A stretch of 64,000 bases of DNA from Caballeronia telluris (lineage in GTDB: Bacteria > Pseudomonadota > Gammaproteobacteria > Burkholderiales > Burkholderiaceae): the NCBI RefSeq assembly GCF_001544495.1, contig NZ_FCNZ02000001.1:310001-374000 (forward strand). The letters are read 5' to 3'. A program made the translations under genes and the position numbers. The notes under the pieces were generated by a model. The model was not told the origin of the DNA. It ran no database searches and saw nothing but the letters and a program-made list of their open reading frames with translations. Shown piece by piece: positions 29,706-38,469 of the stretch. Position 1 is the stretch's first letter; the number at the start of each line of letters is the position of its first letter.

Positions 29706-31088
29706 TCAACCTTTCTTTTTCGTCGCCCCGGGCGCATGCCACGCCATCAGATCCTCTTCGACGCGGTCCACTTCGCATCCCCAGTCGAGCGGCTGATCCT
29801 GATCGAAGCGCTTGCCCAGCTGCCACGCGATCTCCGCGCGCGCGAGTTGCACGCCGAGATAGAACGCATGCCCGCCGTCGTTCCCTACATTCAGCGATGG
29901 GTAAAGCTCGAACGGATCATTCGCCGTCTGATGACCGTCGCGGTTATAGACATGGATGCCATCGTTAGCCACTTGCACGCGGAAATTCGGATCGCGGACC
30001 GCAGCCGCTAACTCGTCGATTTCCGCCGCGCTATAAGGAAACGGCCGCTTCGCATGCAGCGCAGACAGATCGCCCGAGATGCCTTTCGGCAGCACCTGCG
30101 CCTCGCGCGCCGCATGCATGACGCGGCGGGCGACGTCGGCTTCGCGTACCGCACGCCGCGCGTGCAGGCTCACCGACGTCGTCAACACCGCCGCGACGCG
30201 CAACTCCGCCGCCATCCCGAGCAGCACCGCGTTGATGCCGCTCGTGTCCGCCTCGGTCAGCTCGGTGACGTTGCCGATGCCCATCATGATCGCGACATCG
30301 GGATAACGCTCGCGCAGCGCGACATAGCGTGCGATCGACGCCGCGAGGCCGAACGGAACGGGATCTAGGATCGGGTCGGCGAGAAAGGCGCGCGAGCGCT
30401 TCGTCATGGCGTCGATGGCCGCATCGAGCGAAGCCGGATCGCCCGGTTCGCGCGCGACGAGTATCGGCGTCGATGCCACTTCGTCCGCGACCCACAACGT
30501 ATCGACGTTCAGGCTCATCAGATAATCCGCGCCCGCGCGGCCGCCGCGCACGAGTTCGTCGGTAAGCATCGAATCGACGCTCACGCGATAACCCTGTTCC
30601 TTCAGCATGCGCACCGCGTCTTCGAGATGCGCAAAGGGCGTCTCCGGAAGACAGCCGATGTCGATCACGTCCGCGCCTTGCCGCGCATACTCGCGCGCGC
30701 GCGCGGCGATGCCATCGAGATCGAGACGCGGCGCATCGACGATCTCCGCGAAAATCTCGGTCTCGTAGCGCGACAGGTCGAAGTGCTTCGCTTCGCGGCC
30801 GAAGAACTGCGGCAGGTCCTTCACTTCTTCGGGTCCGCGTTCGACGCTCACGCCATAGTGCTGCGCGAGCGCATCGAGATCGCCGCGGCATCGGCCGGGC
30901 ACGATGATGCGGTTCGCCTCGACAGGCGCGGCGACGCGTCGCCGGATCATGTCGGCCGTCATGAGCCCCGCGACCTGCAAACCGATCTCGCGCACTTCCC
31001 ACGAGAACGGCGTCGGCTGCATGCCTTCGAGCACCTGATACAGACTTTTTTCGGCGAGACGGCCAGTCAGGAAGACGATGTGTTCCAT
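29706..31088 (-). CDS. Dihydropteroate-synthase-like protein of H4MPT synthesis (DUF6513-type)
   Basis: A 460-residue protein with an N-terminal domain starting HIVFLTGRLAEKSLYQVL and a pterin-binding TIM-barrel half (GADVIDIGCLPETPF, YRVSVDSMLTDEL, ILDPVPFGLAASIARY, MMGIGNVTELTEADTSG). It resembles the archaeal dihydropteroate-synthase-like proteins conserved with H4MPT genes. The likely role is joining the pterin to the ribofuranosylaniline part made by MptG, but this is inference. The start at 31088 overlaps the dmrB gene by 22 bp. The last residues are Lys-rich. Confidence 0.8.
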   Translation of the reverse strand: MEHIVFLTGRLAEKSLYQVLEGMQPTPFSWEVREIGLQVAGLMTADMIRRRVAAPVEANRIIVPGRCRGDLDALAQHYGVSVERGPEEVKDLPQFFGREAKHFDLSRYETEIFAEIVDAPRLDLDGIAARAREYARQGADVIDIGCLPETPFAHLEDAVRMLKEQGYRVSVDSMLTDELVRGGRAGADYLMSLNVDTLWVADEVASTPILVAREPGDPASLDAAIDAMTKRSRAFLADPILDPVPFGLAASIARYVALRERYPDVAIMMGIGNVTELTEADTSGINAVLLGMAAELRVAAVLTTSVSLHARRAVREADVARRVMHAAREAQVLPKGISGDLSALHAKRPFPYSAAEIDELAAAVRDPNFRVQVANDGIHVYNRDGHQTANDPFELYPSLNVGNDGGHAFYLGVQLARAEIAWQLGKRFDQDQPLDWGCEVDRVEEDLMAWHAPGATKKKG

Positions 31089-31666
31089 GCGAGCCCGAGG
31101 TTCGAGAGCCGTTGATCGAGCGCCGCCTTCAGGTCGTCGAGTGAGCGCGCGACGGTCGTGTGCTCGATCCGGGCGAGCCGCTCGACGTTCTCGAATTCGA
31201 TCGCGCGCGGCCGCACCTCGACCCACTCGTGCGGACTCTGCGTGATGACGCTCGGCGCGGTATCGCATGCGAAAACGATGCCCGGCACGCATTGCTTGCC
31301 GGCTTGCGCATAGAGGTTGGTCGGCAGCGTATCGGAGATGCCGAGCGCGCACTTCGCGACCGTGTTGCTCGTCGCGGGTGCGATCACGACCGTGTGATAG
31401 TCGCCCTGATACAGCATGCCGACGGGCACGCTGCTCGCGCTGTTGTCGCGGAACACGCGGAAATGCTCGCGCAACTTCGGCACGGGCCAGCCGTAGAGCG
31501 GCAGCACTTCCTCGCCCGCCGACGACAAGAAGAGATCGACGCCCGGCAGTTTCAGCGCGAGGTCGATGGACTCCTCGATCATGTGACCGGACCCGGTCAC
31601 GCACCATGCGAAGCGCGCGTCGGGCTTGAACTCGTCGAGCCTTCGGGCGGGCGTGTGTTCGCTCAT
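31067..31666 (-). CDS. dmrB: DmrB-like flavoprotein, dihydromethanopterin reductase
   Basis: A 199-residue flavoprotein of the archaeal type. It shows FAWCVTGSGHMIEESIDLAL at the N-terminus and the FMN-region motif VVIAPATSNTVAKCALGISD. An archaea-like flavoprotein from Burkholderia xenovorans was shown to reduce dihydromethanopterin to H4MPT (DmrB); this sequence and setting fit that protein. It overlaps the activator gene upstream by 4 bp and the dihydropteroate-like gene downstream by 22 bp, so all three are translationally coupled. Confidence 0.85.
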   Translation of the reverse strand: MSEHTPARRLDEFKPDARFAWCVTGSGHMIEESIDLALKLPGVDLFLSSAGEEVLPLYGWPVPKLREHFRVFRDNSASSVPVGMLYQGDYHTVVIAPATSNTVAKCALGISDTLPTNLYAQAGKQCVPGIVFACDTAPSVITQSPHEWVEVRPRAIEFENVERLARIEHTTVARSLDDLKAALDQRLSNLGLAWNTSSS

Positions 31667-33702
31667 GCGTCGGACGCGGTCGATGGTCCGTCGTGCGACA
31701 GCCGGATATGCAGCCTGTGCATCTTCCGGTACAGCGTGTTGCGGCTGATGCCGAGCACCTTCGCGACGTTGCTCACGTTCCAGCGATGCTCGTCGAGCAG
31801 CGAGAGCACCGTCTCGCGCTCACGCACCTGGATCGCGTTCAGCGCCGAGGTGTCGGCGTCGTCGGCGAGATGCGGCGCCGATTGCGGCGGGACGGGAGCC
31901 GCCGGCATGCGCTGCGGCGCGTTGCCGTTCACGATATCGGCAGGCAGGTGCATGCACCTGATCTCGGGCCCGTCGCACAGCGCAATCGCCATCTGCAACA
32001 CATGGCGCAACTGGCGGATGTTGCCCGGCCACGCGTAATTGAGCAGCACGTGCCGCGCTTCGGCACTGAGCGTCGGCGGGTCTTCGGTTTCGCTTTCGAG
32101 GATGTGATTGATGAGCGCGAGCGCATCGGCGCGTTCGCGCAGCGGCGGCAGATTGATTTCGATGCCGTTCAGCCGGTAGTACAAGTCCTCGCGGAACACG
32201 CCGGTCTGCACCAGTTCGAGCAGGTTGCGGTGGCTCGCGCTGATGAGCTGGAAATCCACCTTGACCGTGGTTTCCGCGCCGAGCGGCGTGACCTCGTGCT
32301 CTTCCAGCACGCGCAAGAGGCGCGCTTGCAGCGCCATCGGCATGTCGCCGATTTCATCGAGGAACAGTGTGCCGTTGTTCGCCTGCACGATCTTGCCGCG
32401 CCTTCCTTCGCGTTGCGCGCCGGTGAAGGCGCCCGCGCGATAGCCGAACAGTTCGCTTTCGATCAGGTTCTCCGGCAGCGACGCGCAATTCACCGCGACG
32501 AACGTTCCGCCGCTGTTCGGGCTGATGCTGTGCAGCGCGTTGGCGAACACTTCCTTGCCGGTGCCGGTCTGGCCGCGCAGGATGATCGGAATCTTGCGCT
32601 GGATCACGCGCGCCGCGAGCTGGATCTGCGAGGCCATGCGCGGATCGCCGAATTCGAGGTGTGAGAGCTTGTCTAGACGTCCGGTCGTCTCGCGCGCGTC
32701 CTTCTTGACCGCCTTCGCGCGCGACGCAGCGGAAACCGGATCGCTGAGCAGGATGCGCGTCGAGCTCTTGGCGGCGTCGCGCGGCGTCTGCGCGGTCAGG
32801 AAGAAGCGACTGTTCGCCTTCGCGCTGTACACCGTCACCGGGTGGAACGAGCCACGAATGCTGCGCGCGATCATGTCTTCGAGCGACGCGTTGAACGCTT
32901 CCTCGATGCGCTTGCCGCACAACTCGGCGGGCGAACGGAAGTCGAGCTGGAAGAGCGCGCTGCGGCTCGCGGCGAGCACGACGCCGTCGTCGCTGACGGC
33001 GAGCTTGCCCGCGTGCAGCGTGCCGACGAACTCGGGCCGGCTGTGAAAGTGGATCATGTTCGCGTGACGGTAGCGCGCGTCGATCAGGCGGTTTTCGATC
33101 ATCTGCCGCGACATGCCGACGAGCACGAGCGAATGCTGCTGCAAGAGCTTCGAGCGGCTCGTGACGTCGAGCACGCCGACGATCGTGCCGCGATCGTCGA
33201 AGATCGGCGCGGCCGAGCAGGTGAGCGACGTGTAGCGCGGATAGAAATGTTCGTGCTGGCACACCGCGATGCAGTCGCGTTCCATGAGGCAGGTGCCCAT
33301 GCCGTTGGTGCCGGCTTCGCGCTCGCTCCAGAGCGCGCCGACGCGCAGCCCGTCGGCCGCGACCGCCTCGCCGAACGGCACCGACGACACCTGATGCACG
33401 ATCACGCCGTCCGCATCGACGAGGACGACCGCGAGTTCCGGGTCCGCGAGTTGCTGGTACAGCGTGGTCATTTCGAGCCTGGAGCACGCGATCAAATCGC
33501 TCGCGGCTTCGCGGCGGTCGACGAGTTCCGGCTGCGTCAGCACGGGTGGCATCACGAAGCGCGCGGGGTCGAGTCTGAACTCGTTCAGGCAGCGGATCCA
33601 CGATTGCGCAACGGAGTCGCTCGCGGCACGCGCGGCGAGCGGGTTGTTGACGATGTTCAGTACTTCTCGGACATGTGTATCGATGTCAGCGAGCGACGAC
33701 AT
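31663..33702 (-). CDS. Sigma-54-dependent activator (GAF + AAA+ + Fis HTH, AcoR-like)
   Basis: A 679-residue enhancer-binding protein. The N-terminal part (about 77-200) is GAF-like and contains AGTNGMGTCL and QHEHFYPRYTSLTCSAAP, typical of AcoR-type activators. The AAA+ domain has Walker A RGQTGTGKEVFA, the sigma-54 contact loop GAFTGA and Walker B GTLFLDEIGDM. The C-terminus has a Fis-type helix-turn-helix (NVSNVAKVLGISRNTLYRKM). Intact GAFTGA means it should open sigma-54 promoters. It is the first gene of an operon with dmrB and a pterin-synthesis gene, so it probably controls C1 genes; the ligand is unknown. Confidence 0.9.
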   Translation of the reverse strand: MSSLADIDTHVREVLNIVNNPLAARAASDSVAQSWIRCLNEFRLDPARFVMPPVLTQPELVDRREAASDLIACSRLEMTTLYQQLADPELAVVLVDADGVIVHQVSSVPFGEAVAADGLRVGALWSEREAGTNGMGTCLMERDCIAVCQHEHFYPRYTSLTCSAAPIFDDRGTIVGVLDVTSRSKLLQQHSLVLVGMSRQMIENRLIDARYRHANMIHFHSRPEFVGTLHAGKLAVSDDGVVLAASRSALFQLDFRSPAELCGKRIEEAFNASLEDMIARSIRGSFHPVTVYSAKANSRFFLTAQTPRDAAKSSTRILLSDPVSAASRAKAVKKDARETTGRLDKLSHLEFGDPRMASQIQLAARVIQRKIPIILRGQTGTGKEVFANALHSISPNSGGTFVAVNCASLPENLIESELFGYRAGAFTGAQREGRRGKIVQANNGTLFLDEIGDMPMALQARLLRVLEEHEVTPLGAETTVKVDFQLISASHRNLLELVQTGVFREDLYYRLNGIEINLPPLRERADALALINHILESETEDPPTLSAEARHVLLNYAWPGNIRQLRHVLQMAIALCDGPEIRCMHLPADIVNGNAPQRMPAAPVPPQSAPHLADDADTSALNAIQVRERETVLSLLDEHRWNVSNVAKVLGISRNTLYRKMHRLHIRLSHDGPSTASDA

Positions 33703-34040
33703 GGGGGCCTGTCTCCCTGGCGTCCGAAGCGTGCCGCATGGTCCGCGGATTTCATTCGGCGCCTAGTATGTTGTGATTCCCCTTGCGCTGCGTTTCTATC
33801 ACGACTAATGAAGAGCTGAACGCATGCACACCGCGCGGCGCGGGCTGACAATGCCGCCAGCCGGACCGGCCACCGCGAAACTATCGCAAAACTGTACATC
33901 CGATGGCGCGCTTGTTCAATAAGTAGTCGCGCAGACCAACGTGATCTTGCCCGCTTTTTGCTTGCGCTTCACCGGACTTGCACCGGAACCTCGGGCAAAC
34001 ACCAACCCTTCGAGCCGCGCGCGCGGCGGAGCATATCGAC
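33703..34040. other. Divergent spacer between the activator and the aldolase gene
   Basis: The 338 bp hold no credible gene. Promoters for both directions must lie here. TGGCGCG-CTTG-TTCA near 33904 keeps a -24-like block but lacks the -12 GC, so I do not call it a sigma-54 promoter. No strong palindrome was found. Confidence 0.4.
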
Positions 34041-34532
34041 ATGGACCGTTTCGACGCGATTGCCCATTCCCGTTTCCCCGATGCGCCGGCCTTCGATGCC
34101 GCGACGCAACATGATCGCGAGCACACGCCGATGGACATCGTCTATATCGAGGGGCTGACGGGAAGCACGGTGATCGGCATCGACAGCAGCGAGCTGCACG
34201 AACCGCAGCCGGTGCGGCTGAGTCTTGCTATCGGCGTGCCGGCGATCCGCGCATGCAGGACGGATCGCATCGAGGACACGATCAACTACGCCGCCGTGCG
34301 CGAGGCGCTGCACGCGCTCTTTGCTTCGCACGGCGTGCGTCTGCTGGAGGCGCTCGCGGAACGGATCGCGCAGTTGCTGATCGCGGATTTCGGTGCGCAC
34401 TGGGTGCGCGTGTCGCTGGCGAAGCCCGCCAAGTTCGACGACGTCGATGCCGTCGGTGTGCTGATCGAGCGGCGCCGTCCGCGCGGAGCGGCGACTTACG
34501 CATCGCTCGGCGAGGGGCTGATTCCGAACTAG
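34041..34532 (+). CDS. Dihydroneopterin aldolase (FolB-like), probably for H4MPT
   Basis: A 163-residue protein whose conserved part starts at about residue 31 with DIVYIEGLTGSTVIGID and includes the FolB signature TDRIEDTINYAAVREAL and a C-terminal strand VRVSLAKPAKFDDVDAVGV. FolB-type enzymes cut the dihydroneopterin side chain. Its place among H4MPT genes suggests it makes the pterin for H4MPT rather than folate. The ATG at 34041 has GGAG upstream; the ATG at 34131 would start right at the domain. Confidence 0.78.
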   Translation: MDRFDAIAHSRFPDAPAFDAATQHDREHTPMDIVYIEGLTGSTVIGIDSSELHEPQPVRLSLAIGVPAIRACRTDRIEDTINYAAVREALHALFASHGVRLLEALAERIAQLLIADFGAHWVRVSLAKPAKFDDVDAVGVLIERRRPRGAATYASLGEGLIPN

Positions 34533-34542
34533 ACGCGCACGG

Positions 34543-34941
34543 TCACTTCAACGCAGCGGCCTGTCCGATACCGCAAGCCCGATACGCTTCAGCTTGCAGC
34601 GCGCGGAACTTCTTGGTCTGCGCCTTCGCGCGGTCGACGCGAAACTCCGCGCCGCCTTCGCCGCCAAGCGTCGCGTACTTCGAAAACGTCGACTGCTCGA
34701 CGAAATCGTCATAAGGAAGCTTGGCCGCGATGCGGTCGATCGCGCACGAGCATTTGTAGACGTTCACGAAGTCGTGACCGTTGTCGTCCATGCAGCCGAG
34801 CACGTACTCCACGCGACCCTGTGTCGGGTAATCGTGGCTCTGCGCCGTGGTCGTCGCCGCGGTTTTATCCGCCGCGAACGCGACCGGCGAAACGAGCGAG
34901 AGGCAGGCGAGAGCCAGCAGCGCGCGACGTCGTAATGTCAT
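34543..34941 (-). CDS. Small secreted cysteine-containing protein of unknown function
   Basis: A 132-residue protein with a clear Sec signal (RRRALLALACLSLVSPVAFA). The mature part has four cysteines, in VLGCMDD, YKCSCAID and YRACGIG, suggesting two disulfides, and is otherwise charged. I do not recognise the family. It follows fae in the same direction with a 9-bp-stem hairpin between them, and a periplasmic helper of methanol oxidation is possible but unproven. Confidence 0.7.
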   Translation of the reverse strand: MTLRRRALLALACLSLVSPVAFAADKTAATTTAQSHDYPTQGRVEYVLGCMDDNGHDFVNVYKCSCAIDRIAAKLPYDDFVEQSTFSKYATLGGEGGAEFRVDRAKAQTKKFRALQAEAYRACGIGQAAALK

Positions 34942-34973
34942 GCGAAAAACCTCGGATCGTTGATCGTCGGAAT

Positions 34974-35003
34974 CGCGCGGCCAGGAACGCGCCCGGCCGC
35001 GCG
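34974..35003 (-). terminator. Strong hairpin after fae
   Basis: CGCGCGGCC (34974-34982) pairs perfectly with GGCCGCGCG (34995-35003) around a 12-base loop. There is no T run, so it may stabilise or attenuate the fae transcript before the small secreted protein gene. Confidence 0.5.
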
Positions 35004-35018
35004 GATCACCGCCAGCAG

Positions 35019-35528
35019 TCAGTTCGGCGCGAACGGGTGGGCCGCGCTGCCTTTCTTAGCGACGACGTCCTTCGCGCTCGGCTCGCCGGCCACGGCGCGC
35101 TGCAGCGCTTCGCGCGTCGCCTTATAGTTGTACTCCTGAATCTTCTTATCGTCTTCCGCCTGCCAGTGGATGAAAACGCCGACGCAGATGAACAGGTCGT
35201 CCGCTTCGTCCGCCGGGATCGTGCCGTCCTCGACGCTGTCCGCCACCGCGAGCGCCACCGCATGCTGCGCCGGGCCGAACATCTGCACCGCCTGCTTCGC
35301 GCCCTTGATCGTCACCTTGTTGAAGAGGATCGTGTTCGGCTTCGTGAGCAGATTCGGCGCGACGACGGCGAGCAGCGACGTGAAGCCGTCCTTGTTGTTG
35401 GTGAGCGCGTTGCAGAACGCGGTCTCGGCAGCGGAACCTCGCGGTCCGATAATCAAGTCGATGTGGGCGACCTCGTTGCCGTCGCCGATGAGCGACTCTC
35501 CTACCATGACACGATTGATCTTGGCCAT
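35019..35528 (-). CDS. fae: Formaldehyde-activating enzyme
   Basis: A 169-residue Fae that condenses formaldehyde with H4MPT to methylene-H4MPT, the entry to the oxidation pathway. The N-terminus contains [18 protein letters not shown] with His22, the residue proposed as catalytic, and [30 protein letters not shown] is also typical. GGAGGA precedes the ATG at 35528. It stands between the ligase/mch operon (106 bp upstream) and a small secreted protein, probably with its own promoter and very high expression. Confidence 0.96.
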   Translation of the reverse strand: MAKINRVMVGESLIGDGNEVAHIDLIIGPRGSAAETAFCNALTNNKDGFTSLLAVVAPNLLTKPNTILFNKVTIKGAKQAVQMFGPAQHAVALAVADSVEDGTIPADEADDLFICVGVFIHWQAEDDKKIQEYNYKATREALQRAVAGEPSAKDVVAKKGSAAHPFAPN

Positions 35529-35634
35529 GCTGTTCCTCCAGTGAATAGGTCTCGGATATTCGATTTGCAGACAACTCGCGACGCCCGTGTTCCGGCCGCG
35601 CAAGACTCAAGGTGGGCAGAACGTGGTGTACCTA

Positions 35635-36525
35635 TCATGATCCGTGCCAATCGCATCCGCGCGCCGCGCCGACGCCGGTGCGCGCCGGGTCGAGGCATCC
35701 CGCGACGAAGAGCGTCGCGACCGTCAGATCGGCGCTCGTGCCCGGATTGATGCCGCGCGCCTTGAGCTGTGCGTCCCACGACGCAAGCTCGCGCGCGTCC
35801 GCCGCCGTGCGCCATCGCGCACGATGACGCTCCGCTTCTCCCGTGACACTTTGCGCCACCGTCACACCCTGCTTGCGCACAATGTGCGAATCCGGCCAGC
35901 CGGCAAGAAAGCTCAGGAACACGTCCAGCGTGATCGCTTGCGGGGAATTGGCCGGCGCAGTCGCGACCGCCACGAGCCCCGTCTCGAAGACGTCGCGAAA
36001 GCCGTTCGCATACTGACGCGCGATGCTGTCGCGACCGGCGGCGAGCGCCATCGCCGCGCGCAGATCGACGCTCGGTTCGGCGTGGACCGACTGTTCGGGC
36101 GCATCGCCGAGGCCGCCCGGGTTCGCCAGCGCAATCGCGCGATAGGCGGCGCGGGCGTCGTCTAGGGTGAGGCGCGCGAGCACGCGTTCCGTCGCGTCTT
36201 GCCATGCGCGCTCGGATAGCGGCGGCGCGAGGTCGTCGAGCGCGGCCGCGAGCGGCGCGACGAGCAGCACGATGCCGAGATTCGTGTTGCAGCCGGCGAC
36301 GTCCAGCGTGCGCGTCATGGCGTCGAGAATGCGCGTGCCGACGCGCGCGCCGGGCACGAACAGCGCGCCGGCCGCCGCCTGCGCGCTCGCGATGAACTGC
36401 GCGGCGCTCATGCCGTGTCCCGCGCTCGCGATGCTCACGTTGCCGGGCTTCGGCGTCTCGACGTCCAGTTCGCACGCGCGCAAGAACGCATCGCGCGCGG
36501 CGGTTTCAGCGGGGCGCATCGCCAC
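35635..36525 (-). CDS. Triphosphoribosyl-dephospho-CoA synthase-like protein (CitG family)
   Basis: A 296-residue CitG/MdcB-family protein (ACELDVETPKPGNVSIAS, CNTNLGIVLLVAPLAAAL, ALANPGGLG, NPGTSADLTVATLFVA). CitG makes a triphosphoribosyl nucleotide in other pathways. Homologues are conserved in methylotroph H4MPT clusters, where a ribosyl-phosphate step is plausible, but the reaction is not established. It overlaps the ligase gene upstream by 20 bp. Confidence 0.8.
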   Translation of the reverse strand: MAMRPAETAARDAFLRACELDVETPKPGNVSIASAGHGMSAAQFIASAQAAAGALFVPGARVGTRILDAMTRTLDVAGCNTNLGIVLLVAPLAAALDDLAPPLSERAWQDATERVLARLTLDDARAAYRAIALANPGGLGDAPEQSVHAEPSVDLRAAMALAAGRDSIARQYANGFRDVFETGLVAVATAPANSPQAITLDVFLSFLAGWPDSHIVRKQGVTVAQSVTGEAERHRARWRTAADARELASWDAQLKARGINPGTSADLTVATLFVAGCLDPARTGVGAARGCDWHGS

Positions 36526-37468
36526 TCGCGAGCGCGACGGGCGCGCGCGAATCCGCGAGCTTGCGATCCAGCAGGTCGTCGACGAGCGCGGCGGCGATGT
36601 CGAGTTTCGTCACCGATTGCAGCCCGCGCCATGCCGCGACGCCGTTCACTTCGAGCACCAGCGGGCTCGCCGGATCGTCGTGCGCGGGAATCAGGTCGAC
36701 GCCCGCGTAGTCGAGGCCGAGCGCTTCGGTCGCGCGGATGGCGGTCGCGGCGAGCGCGTCGGTCAGGAGCGCCGGCTCGCACGCGGCGCCCTGCGCGAAG
36801 TTGTGAATCCAGCCTTGGCCGCCGACCCGCCGCATCGCCGCGACCGCCCGTCCGCCGACGACCAGCACGCGCCAGTCGAAGCCGGGCTGGCCGCCTTCGA
36901 CATAGCGCTGCAAGTACGCGACTTCGCTGAATGCCCGCAGCGACGGCAACGGCGCGAGCCGGCCGCGCGCGTTCGCGCCGAGCCGCCGCAAGCCCTTGCC
37001 CTGCGAACCGAAGAGCGGTTTCATCACGACCTTGCGTCCGGCCGCCGCCTCGCGCATCAGCACGCGCTGCGCGAACGCGGCCGATTCGCCGGCCCACGTG
37101 GCGGGCGTCGGCACGCCGTGGCGATGGAGGAGAAGGCTCGTCATCGACTTGTCGACGCTGCGCTCGATCGCGCGCGCGTCGTTGTAGACCGGCACGCCGC
37201 ATTCGCGCAGCGCGTGCAGGATGCCGAGCCGCATCGTCACCTGCTCGAACGTGCCGCCCGCGATGCCGCGCACGAACACCGCGTCGGGCAGCGCGTGGCC
37301 GAAGCCGGGGATCGCGAGGCCGTGCGGCGCCCAGGTCGTGTCGATGCGGCAGTCGGCCAGATCGACGCAGCGCGCCTCGGCGCCGCGCGCGCGAAACGCT
37401 TTCTTCAGGCGCGACGTGTGCCAGCCGGTTTCGTCGGTCATGATCGCGATGCGCAAAGCCCCGCTCAT
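36506..37468 (-). CDS. RimK-type ATP-grasp ligase (MptN-like glutamate ligase)
   Basis: A 320-residue ATP-grasp protein of the RimK/MptN type. It shows IAIMTDETGWHTSRLKKAF at the start, YNDARAIERSVDKSMTS, the nucleotide-binding KVVMKPLFGSQGKGL and the metal-binding DYAGVDLIPAHD and VLEVNGVAAWRGLQ. MptN adds glutamate to H4MPT in archaea; the same reaction is the best guess here. The start at 37468 overlaps the mch stop (4 bp). Confidence 0.78.
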   Translation of the reverse strand: MSGALRIAIMTDETGWHTSRLKKAFRARGAEARCVDLADCRIDTTWAPHGLAIPGFGHALPDAVFVRGIAGGTFEQVTMRLGILHALRECGVPVYNDARAIERSVDKSMTSLLLHRHGVPTPATWAGESAAFAQRVLMREAAAGRKVVMKPLFGSQGKGLRRLGANARGRLAPLPSLRAFSEVAYLQRYVEGGQPGFDWRVLVVGGRAVAAMRRVGGQGWIHNFAQGAACEPALLTDALAATAIRATEALGLDYAGVDLIPAHDDPASPLVLEVNGVAAWRGLQSVTKLDIAAALVDDLLDRKLADSRAPVALASGDAPR

Positions 37469-38469
37469 GGTTTTCCCCACTGCGCGCGCAGGAGCGCTTC
37501 GTCGATGCGTCCGCCGTGCCACGTCGCGCCGCTTTCGAGGCTGCTCACCCACACTTCGGCGGGCGCGAAGAGCGCGGCGTCGATCTGATAGAAGTCGTAG
37601 TTGAACGACGTGAAGATGTCCGCGAACGGCCGTCCGTAGTCGCGCGCATTCTTCGACGGCAGCTCGGCGGCGAGCCGCTCGGCCACCGCGTCGTGCTTCA
37701 CGGTCAGATGCACGCGGCCGCCGTAGAGGATCGCGTCGTTGGTGCGGCCCATCGCCTGAATGCCGTCGGGCGAGGGCGGCGGCAGCGGCGCGGTCCCGCT
37801 CCCTTCGACGACTTCCGCGAGATCGACGCCGAGCACGTGCGTCTTGTGCAGCGCAACCTCGACGACGCGCGCCACGACCTGCACCGTGCCCGCGACAGAG
37901 TGTGTCGGCGTGACCACGATCGTCAGGTTTTCCGGCGCGAGCGCGCAGTCGCGCAGCACTTTGTCAATCACGATCTGCGGCGGCAGGCGGTCCACTTCCA
38001 TGACCAGCGCGCCGCGGTCGTGGCGGTCGCGGTAGCCGAGTTCGTCGAAGAGCGGTTCCTTCACGGCGAGCGCGCGCGCCGGCCCCGAGCCGAGCGAGAA
38101 GAACTTCTTGCCGCCCGTCTCCTCCTTGCTCGCGGAAAGGCTCCAGCCCGCGTACTGGCTACCGAGGCAGGCGAGCACCGGCGTCGAGGTATGGACTTCG
38201 ACGAGGCTCGGCCAGAACGGCTCGGCGTCGTCGCTCATGCGCCGCTCGACGCGTCCCAGCCCGCCCATGCAGATGCGCGCGATCAGGAGGCCCGCTTCGA
38301 CGCCGCCGGGCGCATCGACGCCCGCATCGACGATCGTCGAGCCGCCTTCGGTACGCGTGACCGTCACGCCGAAGCGCGCGGCTTCATCGACGAGACGCGC
38401 GACGAGGCGCTCGGCGAGCGCGTTCACGCTCAAGGGCCGCGCGGGATCAATGGGTTGGCATGACGTCAT
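37465..38469 (-). CDS. mch: Methenyl-H4MPT cyclohydrolase
   Basis: A 334-residue Mch converting methenyl-H4MPT to 5-formyl-H4MPT. Conserved stretches include TRTEGGSTIVDAGV, GGLEAGLL-like GGVEAGLLIARICMGGLG, HTSTPVLACLGSQYAGW, FSLGSGPARALAV and GRTNDAILYGGRVHLTV. The start MTSCQPIDPARPLSVN at 38469 overlaps the ATP-grasp gene upstream by 23 bp. It lies between MtdB-type dehydrogenase and ligase genes, as in other methylotrophs. Confidence 0.95.
   Translation of the reverse strand: MTSCQPIDPARPLSVNALAERLVARLVDEAARFGVTVTRTEGGSTIVDAGVDAPGGVEAGLLIARICMGGLGRVERRMSDDAEPFWPSLVEVHTSTPVLACLGSQYAGWSLSASKEETGGKKFFSLGSGPARALAVKEPLFDELGYRDRHDRGALVMEVDRLPPQIVIDKVLRDCALAPENLTIVVTPTHSVAGTVQVVARVVEVALHKTHVLGVDLAEVVEGSGTAPLPPPSPDGIQAMGRTNDAILYGGRVHLTVKHDAVAERLAAELPSKNARDYGRPFADIFTSFNYDFYQIDAALFAPAEVWVSSLESGATWHGGRIDEALLRAQWGKP

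Noticed and set aside
33900-33918. TGGCGCG-CTTG-TTCA before the aldolase gene
   Set aside because: The -12 GC is absent, so it does not meet the sigma-54 pattern.
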